Positions 51,212-58,375 of a DNA stretch of 64,000 nt are shown piece after piece. The notes under the pieces are model-generated. The model was not told where the DNA came from. It did no database searches and saw only the letters and a program-made list of their open reading frames with translations. The position numbers and the translations under genes are program-made. How positions within the stretch are numbered: position 1 is the stretch's first letter; each line of letters starts with the position of its first letter. Location of the stretch: the NCBI RefSeq assembly GCF_015182315.1, contig NZ_PRDL01000001.1, positions 62,001 through 126,000 on the forward strand, given 5' to 3'. Source of the stretch: Cellvibrio polysaccharolyticus. Lineage in GTDB: Bacteria > Pseudomonadota > Gammaproteobacteria > Pseudomonadales > Cellvibrionaceae.

Positions 51212-52285
51212 TTAACGCTTTTTAATCTGATCGCCGGTGCCAAGGCCCGAGACAATTTCGATGTGAATGCCATCAGACAGCCCGGTAGTCACCGCACGCT
51301 TTTCAAAAGTTTGCGGAGCTGTTTGTACTTCAACAAAAGTGCCGCCGTTTTCAATCAGCAAATTTCCTTCATTGATCGTTAATACATCTTCACGACGCTC
51401 CAGCACTATGTCGGCGTTGGCACTGTAATTGGCGCGCAGGAAAAGTTGCTCATTCAAGGTCACCGAGGCGCGAATTTGGAATTTAATAGTGCCCTGATCA
51501 GTGATGCCTTTGGGAGAAATATATTCCAGCAAGGCGGTAAAGCTGTCATTTTGCAAAGCACCCACACTCAGTACCAGCTCCATACCTTCGCGAATTTTAC
51601 CGACTTCCGACTCGTCCACCAGACCTTCAAAAATCATGTCTTCCATATCGGCCAATACCGCTACCGGCGTACCGGCACCGTAGGTACTGGACTCTACAAT
51701 AAACGCACCTTCTTTATTGGGAACGTCGAGCACCATACCATCCACGGTGGCATGAATGATGTTGGATACTTTTTCCGAACGGCGGGTGGCGCCTTCTTTC
51801 AACAACAACACATTATTTTCGGCTGAGTTAAATTCCTGCCGGCGCAAATCATAAGCCAGCAGGATGCGATCGTATTCGGCACGTGAAATCAATTTTTCAT
51901 CGTAGAGTTTTCTCTGGCGATCGTATTCTGCTTTGGAATTTTGCAAATTGATTTTTGCCGATTCCACCTGGGACTCTGCGTTGTTCAGCATTATCATGTT
52001 GGGCACCAGGGTAATTTTTGCCAGCAAATCACCTTTATCCACCGTTTGGCCGGCCACCACGTAAACCTCTTCTACCACACCGGAAACCTGGGAAGAAACA
52101 TTCACTTCCTTGCGTGGTATGACCTTGCCGTTGGCAACGGTTTTATTGACGATGGTGCGCAGCTCCGGTGTCTCCACTTCATAAACAATGGGTGACTCTT
52201 TGGATTTGTTGTAGAGGAACATAGCGGTTCCTGCAAAAACCAGCAGGATGATCAACAGTAATAAATAGCCAAATATCTTTTTCAT
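51212..52285 (-). CDS. Periplasmic adaptor of an ABC exporter (HlyD/MacA-like)
   Basis: A 357-residue membrane-fusion protein. It has one N-terminal membrane helix (about 5-25), a lipoyl-like half-motif (VNVSSQVSGVVEEVYVVAGQTVDKGDLLAKI), a coiled-coil hairpin (about 100-175), the second lipoyl half (TVDGMVLDVPNKEGAFI) and a beta-barrel domain. It should bridge the inner-membrane permeases to an outer-membrane channel encoded elsewhere. It is the last gene of the operon, 34 bases after the second permease. Confidence 0.9.
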   Translation of the reverse strand: MKKIFGYLLLLIILLVFAGTAMFLYNKSKESPIVYEVETPELRTIVNKTVANGKVIPRKEVNVSSQVSGVVEEVYVVAGQTVDKGDLLAKITLVPNMIMLNNAESQVESAKINLQNSKAEYDRQRKLYDEKLISRAEYDRILLAYDLRRQEFNSAENNVLLLKEGATRRSEKVSNIIHATVDGMVLDVPNKEGAFIVESSTYGAGTPVAVLADMEDMIFEGLVDESEVGKIREGMELVLSVGALQNDSFTALLEYISPKGITDQGTIKFQIRASVTLNEQLFLRANYSANADIVLERREDVLTINEGNLLIENGGTFVEVQTAPQTFEKRAVTTGLSDGIHIEIVSGLGTGDQIKKR

Positions 52286-52319
52286 TATTAAATTCCCGGT
52301 TTCCTATTGAGCAAAAATA

Positions 52320-53585
52320 TTATTCGTCTTGTAACGCCAGAATCGGATTAACCGACGCCGCTTTGGCCGCTGGCAGCAGTGATGCCAGAAAGCCTGAAAA
52401 AATCAGTACCCCGACGGCGATGAGTGCATTGGCAAAATCAATTTCCGGGCTTTTAAACATACCGGTATCGCCGCCCGCTGCTTCCAGCACACTGGCAATA
52501 CCTTCCAGTAAAAATACCCCGACTACCAGACCGGCATAACCCGCCACGGCTGTTATCAAAATGGATTCCTGCACAATCATGGTGACGATGGAAGACGGGG
52601 TTGCCCCCAGGGCTTTGCGCACACCGATTTCGCGAGTTCGCTCTTTCACCACAATCAGCATGATATTACCCACCCCGATCGCACCGGCCAGGATAGTGCC
52701 CACCGCCACCACCCAACTGAACGCTTTGATCGCAAAAAATAAACCTTCAATTTTTTCAAACTCCCTTTGCAGGTTGTAACTGCGCAGTACGCCAATATCT
52801 TTCGGGCTGACTTTATGGCGCTCATACATAAAATTGATAATGTCACTTTCAATTTTTGCCGCAGAAACGCCCGGCGATGGCTGAATAATAAAGCTGCCAA
52901 TCCAGCCCTGCTGGTTGAATGCCTGGCGCAAGGTTTCGTTGGGGATATAGACTTTTTCCTGTTCACCGGGATCATTGGAACCCATGCGTGATTTGAAAAC
53001 CCCGATCACCAGAAAGCTGATACCGTTGATTTGCACATCGGCTCCAATCGGGTTTTCGCCGGGCGCAAACAGCACTTCGCGCACCCGCTCACCGATTACC
53101 GCCACCTTGCGGCGTTGTCCGGTATCCAGCTCATTGAGATAACGGCCCTGTGCAATATCGATGGAATGCACACCGGCAAAACCTTCGTGCGAACCCTGCA
53201 CAGGAAATGCACCCGACTCTGTGCCGTACACAATGACAGGAGCCGAGCCACCCCACATGCCGACACTGTTTTGTCCTTTCACCAGCCCGACACCTGCCAC
53301 ACTGGTCATCAGCGCATCAATGTCTTCCTGCTTCAAGGTAATGATGCGGCCGGTGGGCATGCCCTGATAGGGAATTTGCGTGGCGCCACCACTCCACATC
53401 CAGATCATATTCGGTACGCTGTGAAAGCCGCCTTTAACGCCGTTTTCCAAACCTTTACCTGCGCCCAGCAACACAGTGAGCATAAAAATGCCCCAGAAAA
53501 CACCGAAAGCGGTCAAGCCTGTGCGTAACTTGTGCTGCCCGAGCGTGAATAAAATTTCCCGCCATTTATCTGTATCAATAATCAC
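52320..53585 (-). CDS. ABC exporter permease, MacB/FtsX type (second of two)
   Basis: A 421-residue permease with one membrane helix near the N-terminus (about 20-45), a large periplasmic MacB-type domain (about 60-275) and three C-terminal helices with FtsX-like sequence (KERTREIGVRKALGATPSSIVTMIVQESILITAVAGYAG). It lies 14 bases after the other permease gene and is its paralogue, so the transporter is probably a heterodimer of two permeases with one ATPase. Confidence 0.9.
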   Translation of the reverse strand: MIIDTDKWREILFTLGQHKLRTGLTAFGVFWGIFMLTVLLGAGKGLENGVKGGFHSVPNMIWMWSGGATQIPYQGMPTGRIITLKQEDIDALMTSVAGVGLVKGQNSVGMWGGSAPVIVYGTESGAFPVQGSHEGFAGVHSIDIAQGRYLNELDTGQRRKVAVIGERVREVLFAPGENPIGADVQINGISFLVIGVFKSRMGSNDPGEQEKVYIPNETLRQAFNQQGWIGSFIIQPSPGVSAAKIESDIINFMYERHKVSPKDIGVLRSYNLQREFEKIEGLFFAIKAFSWVVAVGTILAGAIGVGNIMLIVVKERTREIGVRKALGATPSSIVTMIVQESILITAVAGYAGLVVGVFLLEGIASVLEAAGGDTGMFKSPEIDFANALIAVGVLIFSGFLASLLPAAKAASVNPILALQDE

Positions 53586-53599
53586 TGACGAGGCTCCTG

Positions 53600-54835
53600 T
53601 TATTCTGCGCGCATGGCTTCAATGGGCATGATGCGTGCCGCTTTAATTGCTGGCACCAGCCCCGCCAGCGCCCCGACCACCACCAGCAAAATAACTGCCG
53701 TGACTGCCGTAGCAAAATCCACTTCCGGTTTGTCAAAAAAATCGAGTTGTGCACCACTGGTTTGTAACCCCCAGGAAACCAGTTCAATCAAACCAATGCC
53801 CAATACCAGACCGGTGTAACCGGCGACTGCGGTTACCAATACCGATTCTATTAACAAGGTACTGACGATGGTGAAGGGAGTTGCCCCCAGCGCTTTGCGA
53901 ATACCAATTTCCCGGGTCCGTTCTTTTACGGTAATAATCATGATATTGCTGATACCGACAATACCCGCCGTCAAGGTACCCAGCCCGACAAACCAGATGA
54001 ATGCATTGATTCCGAAAAATAATCCATTCAACATTTTTGCCGGTTCGGCCATATTGAATGAGTTAATCGCCCGGCGATCTTCTTCTGCTACCTGATGGCG
54101 GCGTTTCAGTAACGCTACAATTTCTTTTTCCAGTGCAAAACCATCCACGTTATTTTGAGGTTTTACCCAAATCACATTAACCCGATCACCACCACCAAAG
54201 ATTTTTTTGAAGGTGCTGTAAGGCATAAACAAGCGCTCGGAGTTACGACCGTTGTTACCTTTGTCGTAATACACACCAACCACCCTGACGGTAATATCAT
54301 TAACCCGAATTTGTTCACCCACCGGGTCAACGCCCGGCTCAAACAAACGGTCAACAATAGCTTTGCCAATCACCACCACTTTCCGATTGTCGGCTTCGTC
54401 CAGCGCGTTCATTTTTCGGCCGTGGGTATAAGGCACTTTGTCTCGCACGTTAAAATATTGATCATCAATACCCAGCACGTCAAAACTGCCGGTTTTTTCG
54501 CCGTAAACCAGCGTGCCGGAACCGAAGGAATTTTCCCCGGAAATATAATCAATACCTTTGATTTGCTGCTCAATGGCGGCAATGTCACCTTCACGAAAAC
54601 CGATGCGCCGCCCGGGCGCCATGCCTTGCCAGGCCACCGCGGTAGTGCCACCAAATATAATGATGGAATCCAGCGCTTCATTACCAAAACTGTTCATCAC
54701 ACCGTTCTGCATGCCGCGCCCGGCACCCAGCAGCAGAATCAGCATCAAAATGCCCCAAAAAACACCGAAGGCGGTTAGCGCGGTACGCAGTTTGTTTTTC
54801 CGTAGCGTAAACAGAATTTCCTGCAAACTATCCAT
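53600..54835 (-). CDS. ABC exporter permease, MacB/FtsX type (first of two)
   Basis: A 411-residue permease paralogous to the next gene: start MDSLQEILFTLRKNKLRTALTAFGVFWGI, a periplasmic MacB domain, and C-terminal helices with the KERTREIGIRKALGATPF motif. Both permeases keep the KLRTALTAFGVFWGI-type first helix. It lies 19 bases after the ATPase gene. The substrate cannot be deduced from the sequence. Confidence 0.9.
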   Translation of the reverse strand: MDSLQEILFTLRKNKLRTALTAFGVFWGILMLILLLGAGRGMQNGVMNSFGNEALDSIIIFGGTTAVAWQGMAPGRRIGFREGDIAAIEQQIKGIDYISGENSFGSGTLVYGEKTGSFDVLGIDDQYFNVRDKVPYTHGRKMNALDEADNRKVVVIGKAIVDRLFEPGVDPVGEQIRVNDITVRVVGVYYDKGNNGRNSERLFMPYSTFKKIFGGGDRVNVIWVKPQNNVDGFALEKEIVALLKRRHQVAEEDRRAINSFNMAEPAKMLNGLFFGINAFIWFVGLGTLTAGIVGISNIMIITVKERTREIGIRKALGATPFTIVSTLLIESVLVTAVAGYTGLVLGIGLIELVSWGLQTSGAQLDFFDKPEVDFATAVTAVILLVVVGALAGLVPAIKAARIMPIEAMRAE

Positions 54836-54854
54836 AGGTTATGCCTGCCTGTCG

Positions 54855-55541
54855 TTATTCATGATGGGCAGAAAATTTGCCGGACACAATCAAACCGTCT
54901 TTAAGAACAATCTGGCGCTGGGTCTGGTCGGCAATATCCTGCTCGTGGGTCACAATAACGATGGTGTTACCCATGCTGTGCACATCTTTAATAACGCCCA
55001 TAATTTCCTGGGTAGTTTTGCTGTCCAGGGCACCGGTCGGCTCGTCGGCGAGGATAACTTTCGGTTTGGTAACCAGTGCGCGCGCCATGGCAACCCGTTG
55101 CTTTTGTCCGCCGGAAAGTTGGTTGGGCATGTATTCAGCGCGGTCAGCAAGGCCCACCATATCGAGATATTCCATCGCCCGGTAATTACGCTCCTTGCGC
55201 CCTACTTTCTGGTAATACAGCGGCAAAGCCACGTTTTCCAAGGCGTTTTTAAAGGGCAGCAGGTTAAAAGACTGGAACACGAAACCAATAAACTGGTTGC
55301 GCAAATGGGCGGCGGTCCGCTCTTTCAGCATGCGAATTTCATGGCCGGCGAGAATATAATCACCGTCACTGTGGTTATCGAGAATGCCGAGAATATTGAG
55401 TAAGGTAGACTTGCCGGAACCGGACGAACCCATGATGGATACCAGCTCGCCCTCGCGAATGTGCAAATCAATACCCTTGAGCACATGCAAGCGCTGATCA
55501 CCGGTGGCGTAGTACTTGTGAATGTTATGGAGTTTTATCAT
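54855..55541 (-). CDS. ABC exporter ATP-binding protein, LolD/MacB type
   Basis: A 228-residue ATPase with Walker A GSSGSGKST (about 38-46), Q-loop, signature LSGGQKQRVAMARAL, Walker B VILADEPTGALDS and the switch His in IVIVTHEQDIA. It belongs to the LolD/MacB (antimicrobial peptide, lipoprotein, macrolide) branch. It leads an operon of ATPase, two permeases and an adaptor. An AATGACA-AC-TGTCATT palindrome lies about 95 bases upstream and may be its operator. Confidence 0.93.
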   Translation of the reverse strand: MIKLHNIHKYYATGDQRLHVLKGIDLHIREGELVSIMGSSGSGKSTLLNILGILDNHSDGDYILAGHEIRMLKERTAAHLRNQFIGFVFQSFNLLPFKNALENVALPLYYQKVGRKERNYRAMEYLDMVGLADRAEYMPNQLSGGQKQRVAMARALVTKPKVILADEPTGALDSKTTQEIMGVIKDVHSMGNTIVIVTHEQDIADQTQRQIVLKDGLIVSGKFSAHHE

Positions 55542-55634
55542 TGTTTATAATAATCCGGATAACCGTCGAAATTATGATCACTTTAAAGCAAACCCCGGAT
55601 TGAAGCACGGCGGTTTTAAGAAAATTAACATTTT

Positions 55635-55650
55635 AATGACAACTGTCATT
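55635..55650. promoter_or_regulatory. Palindrome AATGACAACTGTCATT, candidate operator of the ABC exporter operon
   Basis: A perfect 7 bp inverted repeat with a 2-base centre, 94 bases upstream of the ATPase start, in an otherwise gene-free gap of 274 bases. The TGACA-N2-TGTCA shape is typical of sites for dimeric helix-turn-helix repressors, but I cannot assign a regulator. Confidence 0.4.
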
Positions 55651-55753
55651 GGCGCTTTTACGCTTCAATAGCAACGATCAGAAGATTGGACACAGATGAT
55701 CAGCAAACGGATGCAGTTATTATGTTTTTTTATCTGACAGAGACTCATTCGCC

Positions 55754-55792
55754 ACAAAAAGAAACGGGGGCAAGCTTTTCAGCTTGCCCCCG
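55754..55792 (-). terminator. Rho-independent terminator of leuA
   Basis: On the minus strand an 11 bp perfect stem (CGGGGGCAAGC with its complement, 6-base loop) is followed by TTTCTTTTTG. It lies 23 bases past the leuA stop. Confidence 0.9.
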
Positions 55793-55815
55793 CAATGATC
55801 GCCGCGTTATTTACA

Positions 55816-57471
55816 TCACGCCGGGTAGCGGTTAACGCCGTTCAGCAGCGCTTTAATCGCAGCCGCGACAATATTTTTGTCCTTGCCTGCTCCAAACACC
55901 GCTTTGCCCTGATCAATTTTCAGTTCCACGTAACACACTGCAACGCTATCAGAACCTTCGGTAATAGCATGCTCGTGATAATCAATGACCGTTACGGTTT
56001 TGCCCAGGTGTTGTGAAACCGCATGAGCGGTTGCATCAATAGGGCCATTACCACGACCGGACAAGGCAACTATTTTTTGCTCTTTTTCCAGCTGGATAAC
56101 AATATCAATGCTCTCGGCATCTTCGCTGATTTTATTGCTTTGATATTTATAGGGCGCATCCACCGCAAAATATTCCTGCTCAAACAGCGCGGCAATGTCA
56201 GCACTTTTTACTTCGCGACCACGCGTGTCACTGACCTTTTGTACGATGCCACTGAATTCAATTTGCAAACGACGCGGCAATTGCAAACCGGATTGTTGTT
56301 GCAACAAAAAGCTGACACCGCCTTTACCGGATTGGCTGTTCACCCGCACCACCGCATCGTAACTGCGATTCAAATCTGCCGGATCAATCGGCAAGTAAGG
56401 CACTTCCCAAATTGCATTTTTTTGCTGAACCGCAAAACCTTTTTTAATCGCATCCTGATGCGAACCGGAGAATGCGGTAAATACCAATTCACCCGCGTAA
56501 GGATGGCGAGGATGCACCGGCAACTGTGTGCACTCTTCGTATAATTTACGAATGCGATCAATGTCGGTGAAATCAAGAGCCGGGTTAATACCCTGTGAAT
56601 ACAGGTTTAATGCCAGCGTTAATAAATCCACGTTACCAGTGCGTTCGCCGTTGCCAAACAAACAGCCTTCAACGCGGTCTGCACCGGCCATTACCGCCAA
56701 TTCTGCCGCGGCAACAGCAGTGCCGCGATCATTGTGCGGGTGCACGCTTAAAATAATCGATTCGCGATTATTCAGGTTGCGATGCATCCATTCAATTTGG
56801 TCAGCGTAGGTATTGGGCGTCGACATTTCAATCGTCGCCGGCAAATTGAAAATCATTTTTTTCTCAGGCGTAGGCTGCCAGATTTCTGTAACCGCATCGC
56901 ACACTTCTTTGGCGAATTCGATTTCAGTACTGGAAAACATTTCCGGAGAATACTGATAAACCCATTCGGTGTCCGGCGCCTGCGCAGTCAATTCTTTTAC
57001 CCAACGGGTGCCTTGCATGGCAATATTTTTTACACCGGTTTTATCGGTGTTATACACAATGCGACGAAAACTCGGCGCCAACGGATTGTACAAATGCAAA
57101 ATAACCCGGCGTGCACCTTTCAAACTTTCAATAGTACGCGCAATCAATTCATGGCGCGCCTGGGTCAGCACTTCAATGGTCACGTCTTCCGGAATGTGGT
57201 TACCCTCAATTAATAAGCGGGTAAATTCAAATTCGGAATCGGAGGCTGACGGAAAACCAATTTCAATTTCCTTAAAGCCGATAGCAACCAGCTCTTTGAA
57301 GAAACGCAATTTGGTTTGTACGGACATAGGGTCAATCAACGCCTGATTGCCATCACGTAGATCGGTGCTCATCCAGACAGGCGGTTTTTCGATAGTCTTG
57401 CCAGGCCACTGACGGTCGGGCAGAGACACGCCGGTAAAGCGCTGATACTTGCTGGATGGATCGGCAATCAT
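55816..57471 (-). CDS. leuA: 2-isopropylmalate synthase
   Basis: First enzyme of leucine synthesis, joining acetyl-CoA and 2-ketoisovalerate. The 551 residues are the longer LeuA type found in pseudomonads and actinobacteria. Motifs: WMSTDLRDGNQALIDPMS (catalytic Asp/Arg), the metal-binding HPHNDRG, the LFGNGERTGN region and a C-terminal allosteric domain for leucine feedback (from about 435). I start at ATG 57471 with GGAG five bases upstream; codons in front to 57537 are open but lack conserved sequence. A divergent Lrp/AsnC-type regulator and a short leader frame lie upstream. Confidence 0.95.
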   Translation of the reverse strand: MIADPSSKYQRFTGVSLPDRQWPGKTIEKPPVWMSTDLRDGNQALIDPMSVQTKLRFFKELVAIGFKEIEIGFPSASDSEFEFTRLLIEGNHIPEDVTIEVLTQARHELIARTIESLKGARRVILHLYNPLAPSFRRIVYNTDKTGVKNIAMQGTRWVKELTAQAPDTEWVYQYSPEMFSSTEIEFAKEVCDAVTEIWQPTPEKKMIFNLPATIEMSTPNTYADQIEWMHRNLNNRESIILSVHPHNDRGTAVAAAELAVMAGADRVEGCLFGNGERTGNVDLLTLALNLYSQGINPALDFTDIDRIRKLYEECTQLPVHPRHPYAGELVFTAFSGSHQDAIKKGFAVQQKNAIWEVPYLPIDPADLNRSYDAVVRVNSQSGKGGVSFLLQQQSGLQLPRRLQIEFSGIVQKVSDTRGREVKSADIAALFEQEYFAVDAPYKYQSNKISEDAESIDIVIQLEKEQKIVALSGRGNGPIDATAHAVSQHLGKTVTVIDYHEHAITEGSDSVAVCYVELKIDQGKAVFGAGKDKNIVAAAIKALLNGVNRYPA

Positions 57472-57533
57472 GATAACTCCGGGAAATAATAGAAAAGGCG
57501 AAGAAAACGTCTGACAGGTTGCCTGGGGAAACA

Positions 57534-57584
57534 TCACCGGGGTAGATGGCGGTGTTCCATGTTCGCGGCGGGTAGTGGCGACAT
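57534..57584 (-). CDS. Possible 16-residue leader peptide upstream of leuA
   Basis: A short frame with GAGG 5 bases before its ATG encodes MSPLPAANMEHRHLPR and ends 63 bases before leuA. A segment overlapping its ribosome site (57590-57602) can pair with 57517-57528 beyond its stop (GGTTTGCCTGAGG with CCCCAGGCAACC, one bulge and one mismatch). It is not leucine-rich, so a classical attenuator is not supported; translation control by pairing is a guess. Confidence 0.3.
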   Translation of the reverse strand: MSPLPAANMEHRHLPR

Positions 57585-57750
57585 ATTACCTCAGGCAAAC
57601 CGCTTGTGGCGGCCATACCCTGTCAACGATGGCACCAGTATAACGGTAGTCTTGCGGTCGATTATGCCTTTTATTGTCTTAAATCAAACTAATAAACAAT
57701 ATAATTGCTTATTATATAATTTAATTGGCAGTTTATTTTAAGGAACCCTT

Positions 57751-58218
57751 ATGTCTTCTCTGGATCGCTTTGATCGCCTGATTTTGGAAACCTTGCAACA
57801 GCATGGGCGCATGACCAACCAGGAGCTGGCAGAAGCCATCAGCCTGTCACCGTCGCCCTGCTTGCGCCGCGTACGGCAGCTGGAAGAAAGCGGGCTGATT
57901 GATGGTTACGTGGCGCTGGTAAATGCCCGCAAACTGGGGCTTACGCTGATGTCGTTTATCCAGATCAGCCTCGACAAACACTCCGGTGACCGTTTCGACA
58001 AATTTGAAGAGATCATTTCCGGCTATCCGGAAGTGCTGGAATGCCACCTGATCACCGGCCAATCCGCCGACTATCTGCTGAAAGTGATCGTAAAAGATAT
58101 GGATGCCTTCCAGCAGTTTCTGCTGCAAAAGCTGACGCGAATTGAAGGCGTAAGCGGTATTCACTCGTCGTTTGTGCTCAAATCGCCGGTGAATACTACC
58201 GCGTTACCGGTCACCTGA
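57751..58218 (+). CDS. Lrp/AsnC family transcriptional regulator
   Basis: A 155-residue regulator with an N-terminal helix-turn-helix (about 5-55, LDRFDRLILETLQQHGRMTNQELAEAISLSPSPCLRRVRQLEESG) and an effector-binding RAM domain (about 70-150, with VLECHLITGQSADYLLKVIVKD). The start follows AAGGAACCCTT. It is divergent from leuA over a very AT-rich 279-base gap with several TATAAT-like hexamers (for example 57715-57720), so it may control leuA; this is inferred from position only. Confidence 0.93.
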   Translation: MSSLDRFDRLILETLQQHGRMTNQELAEAISLSPSPCLRRVRQLEESGLIDGYVALVNARKLGLTLMSFIQISLDKHSGDRFDKFEEIISGYPEVLECHLITGQSADYLLKVIVKDMDAFQQFLLQKLTRIEGVSGIHSSFVLKSPVNTTALPVT

Positions 58219-58261
58219 TGTGGTGAGAGGAAGCGAGTGGGCTTGAAGAAACGCTTGGGAA

Positions 58262-58281
58262 ATTCCTGAGCGTTCAGGAAT
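58262..58281 (+). terminator. Hairpin after the Lrp/AsnC gene
   Basis: A perfect 8 bp stem (ATTCCTGA with TCAGGAAT, loop GCGT) lies 43 bases past the stop, without a T-tract. Six bases further on is TGTGGATAA (58287-58295), a consensus DnaA box in reverse, alone and not part of a cluster. Confidence 0.45.
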
Positions 58282-58332
58282 AGGTTTGTGGATAAGTAGC
58301 GAAGGTTTATCAGCAAGGAATAATAGCGGGGA

Positions 58333-58366
58333 GAAAAAACTCTCCGGTGAATAAATCACCGGAGAG
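58333..58366 (-). terminator. Rho-independent terminator of gyrB
   Basis: On the minus strand CTCTCCGGTGA pairs perfectly with TCACCGGAGAG (5-base loop) and is followed by a T-run (A-run 58334-58339 on the plus strand). It lies 9 bases past the gyrB stop and closes the dnaA-dnaN-recF-gyrB unit. Confidence 0.92.
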
Positions 58367-58375
58367 GATTAGCCG

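Noticed and set aside
58287..58295. Consensus DnaA box (TGTGGATAA) near gyrB
   Set aside because: It is a single box without a cluster or AT-rich unwinding region, so it is not evidence for an origin here; oriC is expected beyond dnaA, outside the window.
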